From positions 1 to 64,000 of the IMG/VR virus record IMGVR_UViG_3300043409_001505: 64,000 bases of DNA. One strand, written 5' to 3'. Of this stretch, positions 24,201-32,663 are shown piece by piece. The position numbers and the translations under genes were made by a program. The DNA comes from a virus. Position 1 is the stretch's first letter, and each line of letters starts with the position of its first letter. The notes beneath the pieces are model-generated. The model was not told the origin of the DNA, made no database searches, and saw only the letters and a program-made list of their open reading frames with translations.

Positions 24201-24485
24201 ATGAACTATTTAATTTATATATTAATTACAATTTTAATTGCCTATATTACATATAGAATAATTAAAAGTAATAGTACAGAATACAAAACAACCACTTTAG
24301 AAATTCTTAGAGATACTAACAACCCTTTAATTAAAAATAAAGTTGTAAGTAAAGAACTAAAAGGTTATGATGTTATAACAATTGATAAAAAAGAAAAATT
24401 TATATTTGGTAAGTTAAAAGAAACCAAAATTATTATTTATAAATCATATTATTATAAAGATAATGATATGGATGAATATTGTTAA
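24201..24485 (+). CDS. Single-span membrane protein (94 aa)
   Basis: The N-terminus MNYLIYILITILIAYITYRII is a membrane helix, followed by a lysine-rich soluble domain of about 70 residues. It is part of the envelope-associated small-gene cluster. Function unknown. Confidence 0.55.
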   Translation: MNYLIYILITILIAYITYRIIKSNSTEYKTTTLEILRDTNNPLIKNKVVSKELKGYDVITIDKKEKFIFGKLKETKIIIYKSYYYKDNDMDEYC

Positions 24486-24521
24486 AAACAAAACTAACAA
24501 ATTAAACTAAAACTAAAAATT

Positions 24522-24788
24522 ATGACAACAACAGCATTAGGATATAATATTCCGAGCCCATTTAAAATGATACAAAGGATTAATAATGAACAACCAAAGA
24601 TGTTACAGGTGCATCAAGATGAATTCGATAGAATAAATAAGTTAACCAACTTATCAAAACCGTACATAGATTATGTACGGATGTTATATATTAAATACAT
24701 TTGTAATACACCTCCACTTACTTCCACAATTAATCATACCAAACCTAAGCATATTGGTATGAAAATGTTGGAGAATTTAAATAATTAA
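24522..24788 (+). CDS. Hypothetical protein (88 aa)
   Basis: An 88-aa soluble protein, basic and rich in Asn, Lys and Ile, with a central helix (LSKPYIDYVRMLYIKYI). It is separated from the next gene by only 2 nt. No family was recognised. Confidence 0.5.
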   Translation: MTTTALGYNIPSPFKMIQRINNEQPKMLQVHQDEFDRINKLTNLSKPYIDYVRMLYIKYICNTPPLTSTINHTKPKHIGMKMLENLNN

Positions 24789-24790
24789 TT

Positions 24791-25315
24791 ATGAAAAAAA
24801 TAATGTTATTTATTGCAATTATGTCAATGACTCTGACTTTTGCACAATCAAAACAAGTTGATAAAATATTAAACGACTCTAAAAATGGAGTATCAACAGT
24901 TTATAGCGATAGTAAACAAGTCGCCTCGATCGTATATAAGGATGTTAAATCATTATCACCTAAAGTTGAATCAGCTATTAAATTATTAGCGACTGAACTT
25001 AAAACAACTGCTAATGCTTTATGGTATATATTAGTAAGACAGCAATTAGTATGGTCCATTGCTATTTTATTATGTTTAATTGGTACAATATTATCATGGA
25101 TACATTTTTGGTATAGATTTAATGTCGCTTGTGAAAATAATTGGGGAGTAAGAAATTGTGCTCATTATGAATTATCATGTATAATGTGTGCAGCAATATC
25201 TATTGTTGGTTCAGTATTAACTATAATGCATTTTAATGATATGATAACAGGTTTTATAAATCCAGAATTTGGAGCATTAAAAACTATTGCTGATTTAGCA
25301 ATTAAATTAAAGTAA
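24791..25315 (+). CDS. Exported membrane protein with two further spans
   Basis: The 174-aa protein begins with a flavobacterial signal peptide (MKKIMLFIAIMSMTLTFAQ). A helical periplasmic region (residues 20-75) follows, then two membrane spans (about 82-105 and 125-147) separated by a Cys-containing loop. It could be a superinfection-exclusion, holin-like or envelope-modifying protein. The sequence alone does not decide. Confidence 0.6.
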   Translation: MKKIMLFIAIMSMTLTFAQSKQVDKILNDSKNGVSTVYSDSKQVASIVYKDVKSLSPKVESAIKLLATELKTTANALWYILVRQQLVWSIAILLCLIGTILSWIHFWYRFNVACENNWGVRNCAHYELSCIMCAAISIVGSVLTIMHFNDMITGFINPEFGALKTIADLAIKLK

Positions 25316-25317
25316 TC

Positions 25318-25545
25318 ATGGAAACAAATTTAATAATCATATTTACAGTAATCATTACAATGGTAATGTGTTACTATATAAACAAAAGTGTGTTAATAAA
25401 AATTAATAAAGAAGAATACTCTTGGAATAATGTTAACACAAACTTAGTAATAAGTGTGTTGATTGTTCCATCATTAATTTATTGGGTTATTTATATGGTG
25501 ACAATTTTACCACCATTACCTGAAAAACCTCCTAGATGGTTGTAA
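25318..25545 (+). CDS. Two-span membrane protein (75 aa)
   Basis: Two membrane helices (residues about 5-25 and 43-62) are separated by a short charged loop, with a Pro-rich tail (LPPLPEKPPRW). It starts 2 nt after the previous membrane protein, so the two probably act together. A small holin is possible. Confidence 0.55.
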   Translation: METNLIIIFTVIITMVMCYYINKSVLIKINKEEYSWNNVNTNLVISVLIVPSLIYWVIYMVTILPPLPEKPPRWL

Positions 25546-25557
25546 AATAATAAAAAT

Positions 25558-25617
25558 GGACAGTATTCTGATAGGTGTCAGATTTGATGCACAGTGGTTC
25601 GAGTCCACAACTGTCCA
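25558..25617 (+). tRNA. 60-nt tRNA-like element lacking the anticodon arm
   Basis: The acceptor GGACAGT/ACTGTCC with discriminator A is perfect. The D-arm TCTG-ATAGGTGT-CAGA has A14 and the GG pair, and the T-arm AGTGG-TTCGAGT-CCACA has one terminal mismatch. Between the D- and T-arms there are only 10 nt (TTTGATGCAC), so the anticodon arm is absent. It cannot decode. It would still present a tRNA-like elbow and acceptor to RNase P, RNase Z or CCA-adding enzyme. Confidence 0.7.
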
Positions 25618-25659
25618 CAAACTATGTTTTCATAATACATTGTTTAGTTAGTTAGTTTT

Positions 25660-25773
25660 AAATTGAGTGAAACAATCCGTAAAGGTTTGGTATTATATTA
25701 ATAAGTTCGAGTCTTAGTCTGGAAACCGTAAACAGGTCGGTCCAGATATTATAATGTTAAAGTAGCTCAATTT
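25660..25773 (+). ncRNA. Second element resembling a circularly permuted tRNA
   Basis: The closing helix is AAATTGAG (25660-25667) with CTCAATTT (25766-25773). Inside lie a small hairpin CAATCC-GTAAA-GGTTTG, a T-arm-like ATAAG-TTCGAGT-CTTAG, and a helix TCTGGA/TCCAGA (25718-25723, 25741-25746) with an inner ACC/GGT. A weak TATT...AGTA hairpin follows. The order variable arm, T, acceptor, D, anticodon stem is that of a permuted class II tRNA. The D-like arm is poor. Confidence 0.35.
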
Positions 25774-25836
25774 ATTTTAAATAATAAAATTATATTATGA
25801 TTAATTAAAAATAATATTAATATTAATAATCAAACA

Positions 25837-25989
25837 ATGAGTACACGTATTAAACTAAAAGACATGGTTCTAGAAAAAATCGAGTATACTTTAAAAAAAA
25901 ACTTAATGAAGGTCGAAATCATACTCGACCTAAATTCAATAAAAGTAACACCTCTGCGTCATTACACGAGACTTGGGTGCTTCAATTAA
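25837..25989 (+). CDS. Small basic protein (50 aa)
   Basis: MSTRIKLKDMVLEKIEYTLK begins a 50-aa frame between the RNA elements and the next gene. It contains a DNA inverted repeat (AGGTCGA/TCGACCT near 25910-25931), so it may be coding, structured, or both. Low certainty. Confidence 0.4.
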   Translation: MSTRIKLKDMVLEKIEYTLKKNLMKVEIILDLNSIKVTPLRHYTRLGCFN

Positions 25990-26011
25990 ATAAACTATAT
26001 AAAAAAAAAAT

Positions 26012-27265
26012 ATGGAAAAGGTAAACAAAGACGAAATTTATTATGTTGAACAGGGTAATTTTTGGATGATAGGATTGGTGATAAATCCTGATAATGAAGA
26101 AAGTGACTCTGAAAGTTGTAGAGGAGATGCTACTTTTATAAACAGTAATAAAAGATTTAACATTAACTCCTGCTGGTGTTATCATACACTAAATAGAACA
26201 AATAGATTAGCCAGCGAAGAGGAGCAACACTGGTTAAGAGAATGTATTCGATTAAATAAATACATTGAAAAAGATGAAGCGATGAAAACATTTATTCCTG
26301 AGTATGTTGAATGTATTAATACCCAAGATAATTCTTGGAAATTTGGTAAAATTTATAAAGTAAACAAAGATAGAAGTTTTAATTTTGAATCTGGAAAATT
26401 ATGTATATATGATAATTATTATACAAACACTATATTTTTCAAACCATCAACAAAAGAAGTATATGATGCTCAATTTGTAGTTAAAGAACCTGAATTTGTG
26501 TTACCTGAGAAATGGTTCATTTTAAGAACTTATGAAAATTATAAAACTATTAATAAATGGTTTAGAGATAATGGATATGGTCACCCTAGTGCACATAATA
26601 CTGTTATTGCAATATCTGAAAATAAACGTAATTATGTTTCACCATATAATAATAATACAGTTGAAAATCATACAAAAATAACTTTTGAACAATTCAAAAA
26701 ATATGTTTTAAAAGAAGAAACTATTGAAAATCAATTTATTTCATTTGATGATTGTGTAAAAGCTAAAGAAACGATCAAACCATTACCACAATTTAAAGTA
26801 ATTGAGACAATTGAAACTATTACTAAAGTTGAGAATAATGAAGGTAGTCAATTTTTTATTGGTGATACAGTAACTCCTATTGAAGGTAATAATAAAGGTG
26901 TTAAATTTACAATTGAAAGTTTTAGATATAATAACATTAAAACTAGTGTATGTGCTATTACAAACAAACATAAAGGTAAAGGTATTAATATTAATAATAT
27001 TGAACATTATATTGAACCTAAAGTTATTAAAGAAGAAGTTTTATTAGAAAAAGCTAAAATATTATACCCTATTGGGACTAAATTTAAATCTCCAAATTCT
27101 GGAAATATATTTACTGTTAAAGATCATAGTCAAGAAGAATATGAAAATTTTAAATATAAATATTTAAGAACCGTTCTTTTTAATACAAATGAAGCAAACG
27201 CCAATGGTCATTTTTATGCGGTTATTCATTCACATGATGGTAAATGGGCAGAAATTATAAAATAA
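26012..27265 (+). CDS. Multi-module hypothetical protein, paralogue of 22243-22965
   Basis: The 417-aa protein consists of repeated beta-rich modules. These include EYVECINTQDNSWKFGKIYKV near residue 93, GDTVTPIEGNNKGVKFTIESF near 286 and a C-terminal YPIGTKFKSPNSGNIFTVKDH. The same type of module is found in the 240-aa protein upstream. Such proteins are typical of Bacteroidota phages and are of unknown function. They may bind nucleic acid or a host protein. Confidence 0.65.
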   Translation: MEKVNKDEIYYVEQGNFWMIGLVINPDNEESDSESCRGDATFINSNKRFNINSCWCYHTLNRTNRLASEEEQHWLRECIRLNKYIEKDEAMKTFIPEYVECINTQDNSWKFGKIYKVNKDRSFNFESGKLCIYDNYYTNTIFFKPSTKEVYDAQFVVKEPEFVLPEKWFILRTYENYKTINKWFRDNGYGHPSAHNTVIAISENKRNYVSPYNNNTVENHTKITFEQFKKYVLKEETIENQFISFDDCVKAKETIKPLPQFKVIETIETITKVENNEGSQFFIGDTVTPIEGNNKGVKFTIESFRYNNIKTSVCAITNKHKGKGININNIEHYIEPKVIKEEVLLEKAKILYPIGTKFKSPNSGNIFTVKDHSQEEYENFKYKYLRTVLFNTNEANANGHFYAVIHSHDGKWAEIIK

Positions 27266-27288
27266 TTAATAACAAATAAATAAAAATT

Positions 27289-27453
27289 ATGAAAAATCAC
27301 AAAGTATTACCAACAATTAAAACAGATTCAGGTAGAGAAATTAGAGTACAAGAAACAAAAGTAAATGGTGAAAGATGGTATCAATCTCCAGACGGAGGGG
27401 GTGTTTATGATACAAAAACAGAAATGAAATCTTGTCCTAAATTAAATAAATAA
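27289..27453 (+). CDS. Small hypothetical protein (54 aa)
   Basis: A 54-aa frame (MKNHKVLPTIKTDSGREIRV...) with the common leader taaaaattATG and a start and stop fitting between neighbours. It contains a GERWYQSPDGGGVYDTKTEM hairpin-like segment. Function unknown. Confidence 0.55.
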   Translation: MKNHKVLPTIKTDSGREIRVQETKVNGERWYQSPDGGGVYDTKTEMKSCPKLNK

Positions 27454-27459
27454 AAAATT

Positions 27460-27738
27460 ATGAAAACAGATTTAACAAAAGTATTTTTTAAATACGATGA
27501 AAATGGAACAATTACAGCAGTTGCTAAAAATGTTCAAACAAATGAAGAAGTTGTAACTAGAGAAGTTAAACTTCGTCACGGTGATGTACCAAACAAACTT
27601 GTTGGTAGAAAATATGCGTTTAAAAAGCTTATGGATTACAGTCTTGAAAATCATTATCTTCCTGGTAAAGAAGTTGAGAATTTATGGAAACTATTTGGTT
27701 CTACTTGTAAACAACCTAATCAAAAATTAACTTATTAA
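27460..27738 (+). CDS. Hypothetical protein (92 aa)
   Basis: The 92-aa protein contains LRHGDVPNKLVGRKYAFKKLMDY, a pattern seen in many Bacteroidota phage proteins. Its stop codon overlaps the start of the next gene by one base (TAATG). Function unknown. Confidence 0.6.
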   Translation: MKTDLTKVFFKYDENGTITAVAKNVQTNEEVVTREVKLRHGDVPNKLVGRKYAFKKLMDYSLENHYLPGKEVENLWKLFGSTCKQPNQKLTY

Positions 27739-28004
27739 TGAAAAATAATATTCTAATATTCTTATTAGGTGTATTCGTAACAATCTCGATTGCTGCAACA
27801 GTTCCTAATACAGGTTTACTAACAGTTAAACCCGCAATTCCTAAATCAGTTATTATAAAACCGATTAGAACAATGTCTGGAATTGAAATTATTATCACTA
27901 ATTACGTGAAATCAATGGTAAGTCAAGGATATATTGTTAAATCCATATCAATTATTGACGATGAAAATTTTTCAAAAGGGGTAGTTGTAATGGAGAAATA
28001 TTAA
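27738..28004 (+). CDS. Small exported or membrane-anchored protein (88 aa)
   Basis: The N-terminus MKNNILIFLLGVFVTISIAA is a signal peptide or anchor. A Pro/Ile-rich stretch and a C-terminal alpha/beta domain of about 40 residues (VKSMVSQGYIVKSISIIDDENF) resemble a DUF4177-like layout. It overlaps the previous stop by one base. Function unknown. Confidence 0.55.
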   Translation: MKNNILIFLLGVFVTISIAATVPNTGLLTVKPAIPKSVIIKPIRTMSGIEIIITNYVKSMVSQGYIVKSISIIDDENFSKGVVVMEKY

Positions 28005-28012
28005 TTGATTAA

Positions 28013-28147
28013 ATATTTGAATCTTGTAAAGATTGTGCAAATTATTTTAATATTTTACCAAAAACATTTCATATGTATATTGGTAAAATTACAAATAGAA
28101 AAAGTAAACATTTCCCTTTAGGATATAAATTTGAATATTATGCGTAA
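28013..28147 (+). CDS. CxxC mini-protein without a standard start, before DNA polymerase
   Basis: An open frame (ESCKDCANYFNILPKTFHMY, then IGKITNRKSKHFPLGYKFEYYA) ends at 28147 and overlaps the polymerase start by 8 nt. It reads like real protein with a CxxC, but the first codon after the previous stop is ATA and the first ATG (28072) would give only 24 residues. It may start at a rare codon, arise by frameshift from the upstream gene, or be a truncated gene. Confidence 0.4.
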   Translation: MFESCKDCANYFNILPKTFHMYIGKITNRKSKHFPLGYKFEYYA

Positions 28148-30095
28148 AGAGCTATTCGACATTGAGTGTTATAAAAACTATTTCTGTTGTGGTATTAAGC
28201 AATTAAACACAACAGAAAGATGTTTTTATGAAATTTCAGAAGAAAGAAATGATTTAGATTTAATCTATCAATGGTTTAATAATTACGATGGTTTTTTAAT
28301 AACTTTTAACGGTGTTAATTATGATGAACCTTTAATTAAGTACTTCTTACAAAATTATAATAAGTATAAATATTTAGACTGGATTGACATATGTGTAGAT
28401 TTAAAATGGTTTTCAGATAAAATTATTGACGATAGTTTTGACGAAGATGTTAAAAAAATTAGATATGTTAAATCTAATTGGATTTCCGTAGATTTATATT
28501 TATATTGGAGTAAAGGTTTAAGAATTTCTAAACAGTTATCTTTAAAAGCATTGGCGATTCAATTAGGTTATGATGTAATACAAGAATTGCCTTATAAGCC
28601 TGATACAATTCTTAAAGTTGAAGATTTACCAAAATTAAGACATTATAATCAACAACATGATTTAGGTATTTTAGAGTTATTATGTAATAAAATGGATGAG
28701 GATATTAAACTTCGTGCTTATATCAAGTCTGAATATGGTTTAGAGTGTTGGAGTATGGATGCACCTAAAATTGCATCTGAATATTTATTAGAATATTATT
28801 GTCAAAATACTTATAATAGTAGTATTCGTGATTATAATTTCGAACCTTATTGGAAATATAAAAAAAGAATTAGAGAAAGTAGATACGAACCTACTCCTTG
28901 GAGAATTGGTGATTATTTACCACAGGTTAAATTTAAAACTAAATTTTTTCAAGATATTTATACAGACATATCTAATTCTTATAATACTGATAACTTTTTA
29001 AAACAAATTCCATTTCATCAAAATAATCATTCTGTGATGCTATCTATAAGTCAGGGAGGTATTCATTCTGTTAATAATTTTCAAATTTATAAAGAATCTG
29101 AAGATTATTATATTATAGACGCTGATGTGGCTGGACTATATCCAACATTATTTAGAAAATATAAATTTCTTAGAAAAGAATTACATCTTTTATTAGATAA
29201 ATACGTTCAAATGATTGACGATAGAACTATTGCTAAAAGAGCGGGGGATAAAAAGAAAGACACTTTTCTTAAATTATGTAACAATGCTTTTTCAGGTTTA
29301 GTTGATTCTAGTGTAACTTGGTTATACAGTCCTGAACACATATTGGCTTTAAGGGTGTTTGGTCAAATGATTCAGTTAAGATTTATGGAAGAGTTGAACT
29401 TTCACGGAATTGAAATACTGTTTACTAACACTGACGGCACTTTAGTTAAATGTCCTAAAAATAAAATCAACGAGTATCATCAAGTTGCTATTAATATTGC
29501 AAAAGAATTTCAAATTGAATGGGAGTTTTGTTTATTAAATGGTATTTATTTTCAAAATACTAATTTTTATTTATCTAATATTTATGAAGAATATATGCTG
29601 GATGATAATTTAAATAAAGTTAATGTTAAATCTGGAGGTAAGATTAAAAGAAAAGGTAAATCATTTAGATATGACAAAGACATTCCTTTAGGAGACTCTA
29701 CAGATGAATTAGTGATTGCTAAAGCTTTAGAACAGTATTTTATAAATAATATTTTACCCACAGAATTTATTACAAATCCAGATAAATATAATCTCCACAT
29801 CTATGATTATTGTAAAAGCAATAAAGTTTCTAAACAATATCGAGTTTTTCATAATGGAGAATTACAACAAAACCTCAATAGATATTATTTTAGTAAAAAA
29901 GGGGCTTATTTATATAAGAAAAAGAGCTCTAAAAATACTTTAGATAATATGAATGTTGGGGAAGGTGTGATAATATTTAATAATTATGAAAAAAAAGAAT
30001 GGAAAGACTATCATATTAATTATAGTTATTATATTAGAAAAACTCAAACAATAATAGATAAAATGTATAATTTAAACCAATTAAAATTATTTTAA
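28140..30095 (+). CDS. Family B DNA polymerase
   Basis: I chose ATG 28140 (MRKELFDIECYKNYF) over an in-frame TTG at 28131. At 651 aa it is a compact replicative PolB as found in some crAss-like phages. The 3'-5' exonuclease ExoI motif DIE is at residues 7-9 and ExoII-like FNGVNYDEPL follows near 60. In the polymerase domain motif A is DADVAGLYPT (about 328), motif B is KLCNNAFSG (about 377) and motif C is TNTDGT (about 429). All carboxylates needed for catalysis appear present, although motif A has G in place of S. It is followed directly by a small gene starting at its stop codon. Confidence 0.92.
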   Translation: MRKELFDIECYKNYFCCGIKQLNTTERCFYEISEERNDLDLIYQWFNNYDGFLITFNGVNYDEPLIKYFLQNYNKYKYLDWIDICVDLKWFSDKIIDDSFDEDVKKIRYVKSNWISVDLYLYWSKGLRISKQLSLKALAIQLGYDVIQELPYKPDTILKVEDLPKLRHYNQQHDLGILELLCNKMDEDIKLRAYIKSEYGLECWSMDAPKIASEYLLEYYCQNTYNSSIRDYNFEPYWKYKKRIRESRYEPTPWRIGDYLPQVKFKTKFFQDIYTDISNSYNTDNFLKQIPFHQNNHSVMLSISQGGIHSVNNFQIYKESEDYYIIDADVAGLYPTLFRKYKFLRKELHLLLDKYVQMIDDRTIAKRAGDKKKDTFLKLCNNAFSGLVDSSVTWLYSPEHILALRVFGQMIQLRFMEELNFHGIEILFTNTDGTLVKCPKNKINEYHQVAINIAKEFQIEWEFCLLNGIYFQNTNFYLSNIYEEYMLDDNLNKVNVKSGGKIKRKGKSFRYDKDIPLGDSTDELVIAKALEQYFINNILPTEFITNPDKYNLHIYDYCKSNKVSKQYRVFHNGELQQNLNRYYFSKKGAYLYKKKSSKNTLDNMNVGEGVIIFNNYEKKEWKDYHINYSYYIRKTQTIIDKMYNLNQLKLF

Positions 30096-30301
30096 TGAAT
30101 AAAATTCTAGAGTATGTTTTTGCTATTGATTTAGTAATGGAGGAACATAAAATAACTAATCCAATATTAATTTCTGAAAAAATTCAAGAAGATTTAGAAA
30201 TGGATGTAACAATTCATCAAATAATGGATCATTTAGAAATTAACCAAGAGAATTGGTTACAAGAATCTCAAAAAATAAATTATTATGAAAACAATTATTA
30301 A
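30095..30301 (+). CDS. Small helical protein (68 aa)
   Basis: A 68-aa acidic helical protein whose ATG overlaps the polymerase stop codon. A predicted helix-turn-helix-like pattern (ISEKIQEDLEMDVTIHQIMDHLEI) could bind DNA or the polymerase. Function unknown. Confidence 0.6.
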   Translation: MNKILEYVFAIDLVMEEHKITNPILISEKIQEDLEMDVTIHQIMDHLEINQENWLQESQKINYYENNY

Positions 30302-30313
30302 AAAATTATTAAA

Positions 30314-30667
30314 ATGACTACAAAAATTAAAGAAATAAAAGACGGAATTATTTATTTTGAAAATGGATATAAATTATATTCTGATCACGATCAAGATTGT
30401 TGTGAAAATCATTTTTTAAGTTTTAATGATATTACTGAAAACGATTTTAAAGATTTAAATTTCAATTTAGACAATGATGAATTTTTTGATAGAATAGAAG
30501 ATTATGGTATTGAATTAAAATCTACAAATAATTTTCCATTAAGAATTCCTGGCTATGGTTATAACAATGGATATTATTCATCAAATTTAAAATTAGTTTT
30601 AGAAAAAAATAAAGGTGAAAAACCAAGTATTTTTGATGTATCAGAATGTCAAACAATAAATGATTAA
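30314..30667 (+). CDS. Acidic hypothetical protein (117 aa)
   Basis: A 117-aa protein with many Asp and Asn residues and aromatic residues in the C-terminal half (RIPGYGYNNGYYSS). It is cotranscribed with the polymerase. No family was recognised. Confidence 0.6.
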   Translation: MTTKIKEIKDGIIYFENGYKLYSDHDQDCCENHFLSFNDITENDFKDLNFNLDNDEFFDRIEDYGIELKSTNNFPLRIPGYGYNNGYYSSNLKLVLEKNKGEKPSIFDVSECQTIND

Positions 30668-30669
30668 TT

Positions 30670-30861
30670 ATGAAAACTAAATTATGTCCATCTTGTGTAG
30701 GTTCTACACAAGTTATGATTCCTAAAACTAATGGTAGTAAAGGATTTGAATATATTGATTGTTCATTATGTAATGGTACAGGAGTTGTTTCTAAAGAATT
30801 AGAAGAGGGTTTTATTTTATCATTAAACGAAGACTCATTAGAAACTAATGATGATTGGTAA
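30670..30861 (+). CDS. DnaJ-type zinc-finger mini-protein
   Basis: The 63-aa protein has CPSCVGSTQV...DCSLCNGTGV (CxxC-x(n)-CxxCxGxG), the half-repeat of a DnaJ central zinc finger. Such mini zinc fingers are common in phages and may bind a protein partner. Its stop overlaps the start of a tiny following frame. Confidence 0.65.
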   Translation: MKTKLCPSCVGSTQVMIPKTNGSKGFEYIDCSLCNGTGVVSKELEEGFILSLNEDSLETNDDW

Positions 30862-30959
30862 TGAAATATTTAGCGGTTGTTTTATATATTATTCTGATGA
30901 TTAATATTAATTTAAATAAAAAAAAATATGAAAAACATACACATAATATTAACAGATAA
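30861..30959 (+). CDS. Possible 32-aa membrane peptide
   Basis: MKYLAVVLYIILMINI... starts on the previous stop (TAATG) and runs 31 nt into the next gene in another frame. One hydrophobic helix plus a lysine-rich tail. The coupling supports it but the size makes it doubtful. Confidence 0.3.
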   Translation: MKYLAVVLYIILMININLNKKKYEKHTHNINR

Positions 30960-31752
30960 ACCAAGTAGGTTGTGGGAAGATGAGTTTGGTGTTTTAAGAT
31001 ACGGTAACGAATCTTTCTTTTATGAAAGTGGATGTAAATGGAAAAACATCGTCATCACTTCTGATGAAAAAATTAAAAGAAGTGATCATGTTCTTTATTT
31101 AGAAGATAATTCGATAGGTAAAGTTAATTCATTAGAAGATGAATTAAATGAAGAAGGTGATTATTTAAAAAAAATCATCCTGACAACAGACCAGGACCTG
31201 ATTGCCGATGGTGTACAAGCTATTGACGATGCGTTTTTAGAGTGGTTTGTTCACAATCCAAGTTGTGAGGGGGTTGAGATTGATTTAGTAGCTGTGAATG
31301 AATTTGGTTCTCAAATAACAGTTAATAGTTATGGATTTGATAAGTTTATTTACAAAATAATCATTCCAAAAGAAGAACCTGAATTAATTTGCGAACATGA
31401 TATAGTAACAAAATTTGGAGTAGCTGAATGTCAAAATTGTGGAATGGAAGAAAGTGAAATCTTAAAAGATAAACCTAAACAAGAAATCACAATTAATCAA
31501 TTCCCTTCTGAATCCGTAGAATTATTTAACAAGAGTAATAAGTCCCTAGGTCTGATAAATGAATGTCAACTTTTAGACATTCAATGCCAAATTGCAGAAA
31601 AACGATTAGAAGGCTATTATGTTAGGATGGGTGATTTAAAATGTGAAATAGACAGTTGTGGAGAGCTGAAAGATTGGGATGGAGTAACATTCTACAGGGA
31701 GTATGTATTACTTACAAAACTTAGAAGAATACAACAAAAACATGGAAAATAA
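30928..31752 (+). CDS. Hypothetical protein with C-terminal zinc motif (274 aa)
   Basis: The N-terminal half contains LTTDQDLIADGVQAIDDAFLEWFVHNPSCE (about residues 90-115), a block common in Bacteroidota phage and prophage proteins. A zinc-type CEHD...CQNCG pair lies near 156-174, and the C-terminus is helical. It may be a modular adaptor. Function unknown. Confidence 0.65.
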   Translation: MKNIHIILTDKPSRLWEDEFGVLRYGNESFFYESGCKWKNIVITSDEKIKRSDHVLYLEDNSIGKVNSLEDELNEEGDYLKKIILTTDQDLIADGVQAIDDAFLEWFVHNPSCEGVEIDLVAVNEFGSQITVNSYGFDKFIYKIIIPKEEPELICEHDIVTKFGVAECQNCGMEESEILKDKPKQEITINQFPSESVELFNKSNKSLGLINECQLLDIQCQIAEKRLEGYYVRMGDLKCEIDSCGELKDWDGVTFYREYVLLTKLRRIQQKHGK

Positions 31753-32062
31753 ATCAGTTATCTTTAAACCTTATGGAGAAAAGAGTACTATAGTAATAAA
31801 AGGAACTTTAACTGGTAAAGTTTACCAAGTTGGAGAACATTCCCACTACAAGACACATAAAGTTATAGAAGTGTTGAATGAAGATGGTCGAATAAATGAT
31901 GCTTTTGAGGATGAGATATTTTTTGAAGATGATGAATTAGAATCTGATAAAATTTATACTGAAGAAGTTATGTTTAAATTAATGAATGAATACACAAACG
32001 ATGTTCTTATGGGGGGTTGTAATTTAAAAGCAAAGGAATGGTTTAACAAATTTAAAAAATAA
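31742..32062 (+). CDS. Acidic hypothetical protein (106 aa)
   Basis: I chose the ATG at 31742 (MENKSVIFKPYGEKS) because it overlaps the previous gene only by 11 nt. The longer frame from 31703 would overlap by 50. The product is beta-rich at first, acidic in the middle (EDEIFFEDDELESD) and helical at the end. No family was recognised. Confidence 0.55.
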   Translation: MENKSVIFKPYGEKSTIVIKGTLTGKVYQVGEHSHYKTHKVIEVLNEDGRINDAFEDEIFFEDDELESDKIYTEEVMFKLMNEYTNDVLMGGCNLKAKEWFNKFKK

Positions 32063-32067
32063 ATGTA

Positions 32068-32649
32068 ATGAAAGCTTTCATATTAGATTTAAATTTTCTA
32101 GAAGAACAAAACATTAGTCCTGAAGAATTTTTAGTATTAATAGGTTTAAATAATAATTTAGATGTAGAACATTCTAAATCATGGTTCCCATCTCTTGAAG
32201 TTAAAGGTTTTATTAAAAGAAATAATTCTGAAATCATTCTTCGTGAAAAGACTAAATTATTATTAAATTTTTTATCAATAGAAAGTGATTTAAGTCGCAA
32301 AGAGAAAAAAACTGTTAAAAAGGTAGATTATGATATAGTTGATGAATTTGACGAATTCATTGAAAAATATAGAAATATATGGAAAGGTTTGAAACCAGGT
32401 TCTTTAGGTTCTTATAGGACTTGTTATGATAAAATGAAAAGATGGATGATTGAAAATCCAAATTACTCAAAAGAGGATATTTTAAAAGCAGCAAGAATTT
32501 ATATAAAATCTTTAGATAATTATCAATATTTGCAACAAGCTGATTATTTTATATTTAAAAAAGATGGGAAGGATGAAAATTCAAGATTATCCGCTTTTAT
32601 TGAAGAAAAAGAAGTTAATAATACTGATTGGACCACTCACCTCAGTTAA
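32068..32649 (+). CDS. Putative replication accessory protein (193 aa)
   Basis: The N-terminal 70 residues look like a winged-helix (PEEFLVLIGLNNN...VKGFIKRNNSEIILREK). A charged linker and a helical C-terminal domain (FIEKYRNIWKGLKPGSLGSYRTCYDKMKRWM) follow, a layout seen in phage helicase-loader and DnaT/DnaD-type proteins. It lies between polymerase and helicase genes. The role is inferred from layout and place. Confidence 0.55.
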   Translation: MKAFILDLNFLEEQNISPEEFLVLIGLNNNLDVEHSKSWFPSLEVKGFIKRNNSEIILREKTKLLLNFLSIESDLSRKEKKTVKKVDYDIVDEFDEFIEKYRNIWKGLKPGSLGSYRTCYDKMKRWMIENPNYSKEDILKAARIYIKSLDNYQYLQQADYFIFKKDGKDENSRLSAFIEEKEVNNTDWTTHLS

Positions 32650-32663
32650 ATAATTAAAATATT

